Positions 53,763 through 61,572 of a stretch of 61,572 nucleotides of DNA are shown here, in pieces. The stretch covers positions 1 to 61,572 of the forward strand of contig JAIXYV010000028.1 of NCBI GenBank assembly GCA_027490055.1, given 5' to 3'. Below the pieces are notes generated by a model. That model did not search any database and was not told where the DNA came from. It saw nothing but the letters and a program-made list of their open reading frames with translations. Within the stretch, counting starts at the first letter, position 1. The number at the start of each line of letters is the position of its first letter. The translations under genes and the position numbers were made by a program. The stretch comes from Bacteroidota bacterium (GTDB taxonomy: Bacteria > Bacteroidota > Bacteroidia > NS11-12g > UBA955).

Positions 53763-55496
53763 ATGAAAAGCAACGTTAACCCTATTCATTATTTTTTAAT
53801 CATTCTTATAGCCAGTGTGCTTTTTCTGCCTTATCTGGGTTCGGTGCATTTGTTCGACTGGGATGAAATCAATTTTGCTGAGTCGGCAAGAGAAATGATA
53901 CTCACCGGTAACTACTCTCAAGTGCAAATCAATTACCAGGCATTCTGGGAGAAACCTCCTTTGTTTATCTGGATGCAGGTTCTGTCGATGAAGGTCTTTG
54001 GTATTAATGAATTTGCGGCGCGTTTTCCCAATGTTGTTTTCGGGATATTGACGCTTTGTTTGATCTATAAAACAGGTCGCAAATACTTCAAAGGTCATAT
54101 CGCCCACTGGTGGGTGCTAAGCTACCTGGGTGCCATTACGCCTCATTTTTATTTCAAAACAGGCCTGATTGATCCGGTCTTTAACTTTTTTATCTTTTTA
54201 AGTATTCTCGAGTTTTACAAGGTTATTAGTATTTCCAGTACTGCCTATAATGCCAACAGACATTTTTTAATGGCTGGAATTTATACCGGTATCGCCATTC
54301 TTTGTAAAGGACCGGTAGCTTTGCTGGTCGGACTTTTAGTGCTGTTCTCCATGGTGTTCGCCAAGCGAATGGTGTGGTTCTTTACTATGAGCAATGTACT
54401 GATCTATTTGTTTGTTACAGGTATGGTTAGTTCTATCTGGTTTATTCCTGAAACACTCAAAAACGGTCCCTATTTCCTGGTAGAATTTATTAATTATCAA
54501 ATAGGCCTCTTTTCACAGAATGTCGCAGGGCATGAGCAGCCGTTTTATTACCATACCCTGGTGCTTCTGGTCGGTTGTTTCCCCATATCACTGATAGCGC
54601 AAAAAAAATAAAAAAAGAATGAGTTCTATACCTATCCCGAAAATCTATTCAGAACTACCATGCTCTGCCTTTTCTGGGTTGTGCTGATATTGTTCTCAAT
54701 CGTAAGAACTAAAATCGTTCATTACTCTTCTCTTTGCTGGTTGCCACTAACTTTTTTAAGTGCCTACAGCATCGAAAGTATTAACCATGGTATCTTTAAG
54801 TTTAAATGGTACTTCAAGGTTTTCATCATCGCACTCGGGACTCTGCTAGCCTCTGCTTTCATCGCCTTCCCATTGATTATGGCATATCAACGCCAATGGT
54901 TGCTCGATTTAATTGGAGACGATTTCAGCAAAGCGAATTTTGCCGCCGATGTTAACTGGAGCGCTGGAGATGCAGTGCCAGGCGTGCTATTGCTAATTGT
55001 TATTGGCGTTTTTATTTACCATTTATTTAGAAACAAACCAGTTGTCACTTTCGGGGCCTTATTAATGGGTAATGTAATTGTCATTTGGATGCTGTCAGTT
55101 GGTTTTACCGGTAAAATAGAACAACATACCCAGGGAGCAGCGATTAACTTTTTTGAATCGGTAAAAAACGAAAAGTGTTACATCTTCAATGCTGGCTATA
55201 AGTCGTATGCCCACTATTTCTATGCCGCCACAAAACCATTGAAGTATATGGATGGACTCAATTTGTTTAATGAGAAGTATTACCGCCAGAAACGTAAAAC
55301 GTCTTATCTACAGTTAAGTGAAGCTGAAAAAGCTGAGTTGGATGACTTGCAAAAACGCTGGTTAATTGAAGGTCCTGTTGATCGCACAGTCTACTTTATC
55401 GTTAAAATTGATGATAGGGAAGATATTCCCCAGTTCAAAAATCTAAAGGAAATCTTAAATAAAAATGGTTTCGTTGTCTATAAGCGAATCCAATAA
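53763..55496 (+). pseudogene. ArnT-like glycosyltransferase family 39, interrupted by an in-frame stop
   Basis: Both halves are in the same frame and together give 577 codons. The first half (53763-54611) has the GT39 start LGSVHLFDWDEINFAESAREM (acidic catalytic D-E after the first helix) and several helices. A TAA occurs at 54609-54611 within the A-rich stretch AAAAAAAATAAAAAA. The second half resumes as KKNEFYTYPENLFRTTM and TKIVHYSSLCWLPLTFLSAY, normal for this family. So one nonsense codon, in an A-rich site, breaks an otherwise complete gene. ArnT-type enzymes add a sugar from an undecaprenyl carrier to lipid A or another acceptor. Real loss or a sequence error cannot be told apart here. 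Confidence 0.8.
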
Positions 55497-55501
55497 GACA
55501 T

Positions 55502-55538
55502 AAAAAAAACCACATGCTTTTGAGATGTGGTTTTTTTA
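55502..55538. terminator. Bidirectional intrinsic terminator
   Basis: AAAAAAACCACAT (55503-55515) pairs with ATGTGGTTTTTTT (55525-55537), 13 base pairs, with a 9-base loop. The A run and T run flank the stem, so it can end transcripts from both the glycosyltransferase and the convergent lipoprotein gene. Confidence 0.93.
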
Positions 55539-55553
55539 AAATATTTATAATGA

Positions 55554-56108
55554 CTATTTGATCATTAAGGTAACATCGTTAAATGCACCTTCGGTGATGG
55601 TCATTGTTGGGCCACCGGTAGATGATGTCATGGTCGTGTTGAAAGTACCTGAAATCTTTTTGTTAGTAGCATCATATTTAGTGATGTTTAAACTTGAACT
55701 TGCAGTATAACCAAAGAAGGTATTCAGGAAGGTCATGAAATCAATACCACTGAAATAATAAATGTTATAGTCTGAACCAGTCATGGTGTAAGTACCTACT
55801 CTTGGGTTTTTCAATAACACATTGAACAGAATCATGGTAGAGTCTGTAGAATTGGTTCTGAAAGCCATCATTGATAAAGTGTCACCTTCAACTGATGCAC
55901 CAACAGATGGCATCATTGAATCTAAGAAAGGCACCATTTTGCTGCGTGAATCTGATTCCCATGCAGTACCGTTAACTTTGCAGGTAAATACATCAGTTTT
56001 AGCAGTAGGGGTAGAAGTTGAAGGCTTTTCTTCTTCTTCTTTGCAAGAACTAAAGCCAATAGCTAGAGTTGCAAATAAAACAATCGAATAATTAAGAATT
56101 TTTTTCAT
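55554..56108 (-). CDS. DUF6252-like lipoprotein
   Basis: 184 residues from the ATG at 56108; an upstream start at 56132 would add eight residues and is less likely. Lipoprotein signal ending GFSSC, then an acidic/Thr-rich linker. The domain has FTCKVNGTAWESDS at its start and ITKYDATNKKISGTFNTTM then ITEGAFNDV at its end, the layout of DUF6252 proteins. Function unknown; a small outer-membrane or periplasmic protein. It is a single-gene unit with its own terminator. Confidence 0.75.
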   Translation of the reverse strand: MKKILNYSIVLFATLAIGFSSCKEEEEKPSTSTPTAKTDVFTCKVNGTAWESDSRSKMVPFLDSMMPSVGASVEGDTLSMMAFRTNSTDSTMILFNVLLKNPRVGTYTMTGSDYNIYYFSGIDFMTFLNTFFGYTASSSLNITKYDATNKKISGTFNTTMTSSTGGPTMTITEGAFNDVTLMIK

Positions 56109-56327
56109 ATTACTTTTAACAAATAAGTTCACAAATATACAGACGATTGTCTAAATACAAATTGATTACAATTAAATATTGAGATTCTCAAGTCGTCATT
56201 CACTGCTGTTTGTCTATTGGGAATTGATATTTGTCGAATTGTTACAGTCTTTTGTTGATTGATTATTAGTTGATTAAGTAAATAATTCGAAGTTTTTAAC
56301 AATTGCTTTATTTAGTCTTTTCGGGTA

Positions 56328-56359
56328 TTTGTTAAGTACAGCCTAAAACAATACCTTTG
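56328..56359 (+). promoter_or_regulatory. Promoter of yidC-rsmE
   Basis: TTTG at 56328-56331 and TACCTTTG at 56352-56359 are 20 bases apart, matching the Bacteroidota consensus. The yidC ATG lies 23 bases downstream. The rest of the 274-base spacer after 56109 is A/T-rich without other signals. Confidence 0.8.
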
Positions 56360-56382
56360 CTGCCCAATTTATCAAGACATTA

Positions 56383-58227
56383 ATGGATCGTAATTCTTAT
56401 ATAGGCCTAGGACTGATTTTCGTAATTCTAATCGGTTATTTTTACATCAACAAACCAAATGATGCAGAACTTGCTGTGCAGAAACGTTATGCTGATTCTA
56501 TTCAGAACGTGAAAGTTCTGGCAGAGAAAAAAGCAGAACTGGATAAAATCAAAAAAGAACAGGAAAAAGACAGTCTTAAAAAAGTGCTGTTAACCGATAC
56601 CAATGCCCTTAAAGGTAAATTTGGTGGTTTTGCTGCTCAGGCTATTGGCGAAGAAAAAGTAACAGTCCTCGAAAATGCAGATATTAAAATCAGTCTCTCT
56701 AACAAAGGTGGTCGCATCCAGCAGGTAGAACTTAAACAATACAAAACAGACGCCAGAAAGCCTGTTCTGATGCTAGATGAGAAATACTCAGAAAACTACA
56801 TCCTCTTCACAAATAAAAATCTGGAAGTTAAATCAGATGAGTTTTTCTGGGAGCCTGTCAACCAAACTTCAAACTCTGTAAGCTTCCGCCTGAGCAATGG
56901 TCCGGATAGCTATATCGAACACATCTATTCAATTCCGGAAAAAGGATATAACGTAACACACCGCATTGCTACCAAAGGCATGAATGGTCAGCTGGAGTCT
57001 GCCAAAGGTATCCGTTATGTGATGAGCACCGATATCAATCTTCAGGAAAGAGAAATTGAAGAGGAAAAAAAGAAAACGACCTTCTATTTTAAATACGCTG
57101 AAGAAACAGCTGACTATATAGGCGAAACTAAAAACGAAAAGCAAGATTTAGAAAATGCTACCGAATGGGTGAGTTTCAAACAACAGTTTTTCAATTCTAC
57201 CATCATTTCTAAAACACCTTTCCTTAAATCAAGTTCAATAACTACGGATAACGCTAAAGCTAATTCAAATGTTAAACACTTAAGCGCTAACCTGATTTTA
57301 CCTGTTAAAGTTGGTGCTGAACAGGATATAGAACTAAGCTATTTCTTCGGACCGAACCAGTATGAGCTGTTAAAAGAACAAAAGAACGGTCTGGATAAAA
57401 TTATTCCATTGGGTTGGGGCATATTTGGTTGGATGAACCGTTTCATGATCATCCCAATCTTTAATTTCCTGAAAACGTATCTAAGTAATTATGGTATCAT
57501 CATTTTGTTACTGACCTTAATTATTAAGACCCTTCTATTGCCACTTGTATTCAAATCTTATAAATCTACCGCTAAAATGCGTTTGCTGAAGCCTGAGATG
57601 GACGAGATTAAGGAGAAGTACAAAGATGATATGCAAACACAACAAATGGAAAACCTTAAGCTTTACAAGAAAGCAGGGGTTAATCCACTGGGCGGATGTT
57701 TGCCTATGTTGTTGCAGATGCCTATCCTGATTGCTGTGTTTCAATTTGTGCCTTCGGCTTTCGAATTCAGACAAGAAGCTTTCTTGTGGGCGGATGATTT
57801 GTCGATTTATGATTCCATCTGGACATTTGGCAAATTGCCAATCATCGATTCAATCTATGGTGATCACGTGAGTTTATTCACCTTGTTAATGACGATTTCT
57901 ACACTCATCTATACCAAAATGAACAACGAGCTAACCGCTGGTATGAATGAGCAGATGAAATACATCAGTTATATCATGCCAATCTTGTTCCTTGGATTCT
58001 TTAACAAGTATGCTGCAGCTTTAACTTATTACTATTTCTTATCTAACGTTGTTACGTTCACTCAACAATGGGCTATTCGCAAATTTGTTGATGAGAATAA
58101 ATTGAAATCTCAGATTCACGAAGCTAAAAACAGAAAAGAAGACGATAAAAAATCGGCCTTCCAGAAGCGTCTCGAAGAAATGGCTAAAACCAGAAATGAG
58201 CTGCAGTCTGTAAGAAAGAAAAAGTAA
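56383..58227 (+). CDS. yidC: Membrane protein insertase YidC
   Basis: 614 residues, usual for the Bacteroidota form. N-terminal transmembrane helix at about 5-22, a periplasmic beta-sandwich domain at about 75-340 and the conserved C-terminal five-helix core starting at about 350. Core motifs are NYGIIILLLTLIIKTLLLPL, the coiled region MRLLKPEMDEIKEKY and NPLGGCLPMLLQMPILIAVF. A basic tail ends RKKK. YidC inserts and folds membrane proteins with or without SecYEG. Followed by rsmE 1 base after its stop; they form an operon. Confidence 0.97.
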   Translation: MDRNSYIGLGLIFVILIGYFYINKPNDAELAVQKRYADSIQNVKVLAEKKAELDKIKKEQEKDSLKKVLLTDTNALKGKFGGFAAQAIGEEKVTVLENADIKISLSNKGGRIQQVELKQYKTDARKPVLMLDEKYSENYILFTNKNLEVKSDEFFWEPVNQTSNSVSFRLSNGPDSYIEHIYSIPEKGYNVTHRIATKGMNGQLESAKGIRYVMSTDINLQEREIEEEKKKTTFYFKYAEETADYIGETKNEKQDLENATEWVSFKQQFFNSTIISKTPFLKSSSITTDNAKANSNVKHLSANLILPVKVGAEQDIELSYFFGPNQYELLKEQKNGLDKIIPLGWGIFGWMNRFMIIPIFNFLKTYLSNYGIIILLLTLIIKTLLLPLVFKSYKSTAKMRLLKPEMDEIKEKYKDDMQTQQMENLKLYKKAGVNPLGGCLPMLLQMPILIAVFQFVPSAFEFRQEAFLWADDLSIYDSIWTFGKLPIIDSIYGDHVSLFTLLMTISTLIYTKMNNELTAGMNEQMKYISYIMPILFLGFFNKYAAALTYYYFLSNVVTFTQQWAIRKFVDENKLKSQIHEAKNRKEDDKKSAFQKRLEEMAKTRNELQSVRKKK

Positions 58228-58228
58228 G

Positions 58229-58924
58229 ATGCAGCTGTTCTTTTGTCATACTCTTAATGGTAGCAATGCCAGTTTGAATGATGAAGAATCAAGACATCTG
58301 AAAGTGCTCAGAAAGCAGGTAGGAGATAGCATCGCCTGTATTGATGGAAAGGGCAATTTACTTAAATGTACCATTCTTAAAATAGGGAAGGATCACACCG
58401 ACTTGCAGGTGGATGATTGTCAGTTTATGCCGCTTGAACGCAAGTACGCCCTTCATCTCTTAATTGCTCCCACTAAAAATAATGAACGCATCGAATGGAT
58501 GCTCGAAAAAGCAGTAGAGTGCGGCATTGATGTCATTACTTTTATTGAAACTGATCATTCTGAAAAACACCGGATCAATATGAGCAGACTGGAGCGTATT
58601 GCCATTTCAGCCCTCAAACAGAGCGGCAGATACTACCTGCCAGAGATTCAATCTCTGCAAAAGTTATCAGATGTCCAATTAGAACCGTGCTTTTTCTTTG
58701 CCCATTGCGCTGAAGGAAATAAAAACACTTTGAAAGATTATTTTGCCCAACAATCACCGCAAGGGAATTACCAGGTCCTGATTGGACCAGAAGGCGATTT
58801 TTCAAGTGCAGAAATCGATCGTTTTTATAAAATTGGCGGGCAGGGTTTGAGTCTCGGAACCGGTAGATTGCGCACAGAAACGGCGGGCTTGTATATTGCA
58901 ATGACTTTCAGTGCCTTGTCCTGA
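58229..58924 (+). CDS. rsmE: 16S rRNA (uracil-1498-N3)-methyltransferase
   Basis: 231 residues. N-terminal PUA-like domain (residues 1-70; HLKVLRKQVGD) and a SPOUT C-terminal domain whose knot has IGPEGDFSSAEI and LSLGTGRLRTETAG, the SAM-binding motifs of RsmE. It methylates U1498 in 16S rRNA of the assembled small subunit. Co-transcribed with yidC. Confidence 0.95.
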   Translation: MQLFFCHTLNGSNASLNDEESRHLKVLRKQVGDSIACIDGKGNLLKCTILKIGKDHTDLQVDDCQFMPLERKYALHLLIAPTKNNERIEWMLEKAVECGIDVITFIETDHSEKHRINMSRLERIAISALKQSGRYYLPEIQSLQKLSDVQLEPCFFFAHCAEGNKNTLKDYFAQQSPQGNYQVLIGPEGDFSSAEIDRFYKIGGQGLSLGTGRLRTETAGLYIAMTFSALS

Positions 58925-58925
58925 A

Positions 58926-58957
58926 TTTGCCCATTTTCACTTTTTTGAGTATATTTG
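58926..58957 (+). promoter_or_regulatory. Promoter of the arginase gene
   Basis: TTTG at 58926-58929 and TATATTTG at 58950-58957 are 20 bases apart. It begins just after the rsmE stop. Transcription from here leaves a leader of about 70 bases before the ATG at 59036. Confidence 0.78.
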
Positions 58958-58983
58958 CATGTCTTTGATTCCCGACTGGGAAC

Positions 58984-59019
58984 CGACTTAAGGTTGACTA
59001 TTGGTCAGCGACTTAAGGT
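58984..59019 (+). repeat. Direct repeat in the arginase leader
   Basis: CGACTTAAGGT occurs at 58984-58994 and again at 59009-59019, offset 25 bases. Each contains the palindrome CTTAAG. Lies in the transcribed leader; could be an RNA structure or a protein site. Function unknown. Confidence 0.4.
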
Positions 59020-59035
59020 CTTAAAGAACCATTAT

Positions 59036-59974
59036 ATGATAATTCAAAACCAAGCTGTAAGGCTGATATTGGCAAAATGTGATACTGGAGCAGGTAAAAA
59101 AGGTGCTGAAAAAGGACCTGATGCTCTCGTGAGCGAGTTGAAAAAGTTTGAAATTGGTTTTGATGACGTTCATACCCTTGAGTTTGACAATGTGAATGAA
59201 AATGCGTCAATGCAATTTTGTAAACACATTGAAACGGTTAGCAACAATGCCGCAAGATTGTCTGAGGCGGTTCTTGAATCTGTAAAAGCTGGGAAAAAGA
59301 CCTTTATCTTCTCAGGTGATCACAGTAATGCCATCGGCGGATTAAGTGGTTTTAGCAACGCACACCCGGATAAAACAATCGGTGTTATCTGGATTGATGC
59401 ACATGCCGATCTTCACTCACCTTATACTACACCTTCTGGCAATATGCACGGTATGCCATTGGCTGCGCTTATTGGGGCAGATAATATCAGCGAAGCTAAG
59501 AATGTATTAAGTGATATAGAAGTGGCGGCATGGAATGCTCTAAAAACAGTTGGAGATGGTCCCACGCCCAAAATACAGCCCGAAAATCTGGTGTTTATTG
59601 CCATCAGAGATGCCGAACCTCAGGAGTGGCATTTAATCGATCAGTACAATATCAAAAACTTTGAACCCGAATACATCAAAGAACACGGCATTTACAACGT
59701 TATCAATAACAGTTTAAAGCACCTGGAACATTGTGATACTATTTATGTGTCCTTTGACGTAGATTCTATGGATCCCGGCATGGCTAACGGAACTGGTACG
59801 CCGGTAGAAAACGGACTCAGCAAAGCAGAAGCAGAGGCTGTCCTGAAAACCCTTGTACATCACCCTAAAACTGGTTTGCTTGAAATTACTGAAATCAATC
59901 CAAGTTTAGATACAATGCCCCATAAAATGGCCGTATTGACAGCCGAAATTCTTGCATCGGCTTTGAAAGGGTAA
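59036..59974 (+). CDS. Arginase family protein
   Basis: 312 residues from the ATG at 59036; the frame is open back to 58955, but that lies inside the promoter. Manganese-binding motifs of the ureohydrolase fold: SGDHSNAIG (G-x-D-H-S), IDAHADLH (D-A-H-x-D) and VSFDVDSMDP (S-F-D-x-D-x-x-D-P). The SGNMHGMPLA loop is typical of arginase rather than agmatinase. It would hydrolyse arginine to ornithine and urea in the cytoplasm; a related substrate cannot be excluded. The leader carries a repeat that may regulate it. Confidence 0.78.
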   Translation: MIIQNQAVRLILAKCDTGAGKKGAEKGPDALVSELKKFEIGFDDVHTLEFDNVNENASMQFCKHIETVSNNAARLSEAVLESVKAGKKTFIFSGDHSNAIGGLSGFSNAHPDKTIGVIWIDAHADLHSPYTTPSGNMHGMPLAALIGADNISEAKNVLSDIEVAAWNALKTVGDGPTPKIQPENLVFIAIRDAEPQEWHLIDQYNIKNFEPEYIKEHGIYNVINNSLKHLEHCDTIYVSFDVDSMDPGMANGTGTPVENGLSKAEAEAVLKTLVHHPKTGLLEITEINPSLDTMPHKMAVLTAEILASALKG

Positions 59975-60162
59975 TTCAAGGGCGATTTAATCTCTCACAT
60001 ACTGAAAAAACTGTCGCATTCTGTCTTTATTAATCATTGATTTTAATTAATCCATCGTTTTTTGGCGATTTTAATTTGATTTGAAGAAAAACTGTGGAAA
60101 CATTTGTAGAAAGTGTTAGTTTTAGCCGTTAAAATTTCGTATTTTTACACTTTATTTACTAA

Positions 60163-61572
<1,410 letters not shown>

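Noticed and set aside
60085-60105. TGTGGAAA before gyrB as a DnaA box or replication origin
   Set aside because: Only one imperfect copy is present, with no cluster of boxes, no dnaA or dnaN gene and no clear unwinding region.

Overview
The window is a stretch of chromosome from a member of the Bacteroidota. The evidence is consistent: promoters of the TTTG / TAnnTTTG type, almost no Shine-Dalgarno sequences, TonB-dependent receptors, a giant PKD-repeat protein with a gliding-motility/type IX secretion C-terminal domain, many outer-membrane beta-barrels and lipoproteins, a short ATP synthase epsilon subunit with atpDC split from the other atp genes, and an alpha2-type glycyl-tRNA synthetase. 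No rRNA or tRNA gene was recognised, so a finer placement (Chitinophagia, Sphingobacteriia or similar) is not secured. The window opens inside a flavin reductase-like gene and closes inside gyrB. I saw no insertion sequence, prophage or CRISPR array.

Layout. 1-9 kb: end of a flavoprotein gene, a TPP riboswitch in front of a TonB-dependent receptor (probably thiamin uptake), and a 1,854-residue PKD-repeat surface protein. 9-16 kb: pirin, a YcxB-like protein, a MATE exporter, dtd, panD, a flippase-like membrane protein and rfaE2. 15-21 kb: dihydroorotase, glycyl-tRNA synthetase, RNase HII, a large beta-barrel and the Tag glycosylase. 22-26 kb: small heat-shock protein, single-domain response regulator, RRM RNA-binding protein and atpDC. 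25-35 kb: L,D-transpeptidase divergent from a TonB receptor/DUF4249 lipoprotein pair, two acetyltransferases and a lamin-tail-domain secreted protein. 35-36 kb: a higBA-like toxin-antitoxin locus with a broken toxin, and a lipoprotein. 36-47 kb: a DivIC/FtsB-like protein, a PTPS-type pterin enzyme, hldD, a very large NtrY-like histidine kinase, a large outer-membrane protein and an OmpA-family protein. 47-53 kb: beta-CASP nuclease, queuosine-precursor transporter, Asp-box lipoprotein, LptF/G permease and a START-like protein. 53-61.5 kb: PAP2 phosphatase plus ArnT-like glycosyltransferase (interrupted), a small lipoprotein, yidC, rsmE, arginase and gyrB.

Together the genes are mostly housekeeping and envelope functions. 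Two steps of ADP-heptose synthesis (rfaE2, hldD), LptF/G, the PAP2/ArnT-like pair and yidC all serve outer-membrane construction. panD, pyrC, arginase and the riboswitch-controlled receptor serve cofactor, pyrimidine, amino-acid and vitamin supply.

The most notable anomalies are two long A runs inside conserved genes. In gyrB an A run replaces the expected ILNVE motif with no change in length; another lies in the riboswitch-controlled receptor. A third A-rich site puts a stop codon in the glycosyltransferase. These look more like unresolved bases written as A than biology. More biological points are an amber codon in the toxin under an intact self-regulating promoter, a large outer-membrane protein whose signal peptide has no canonical start codon, and several genes whose -7 box sits only 5-9 bases before the start codon.
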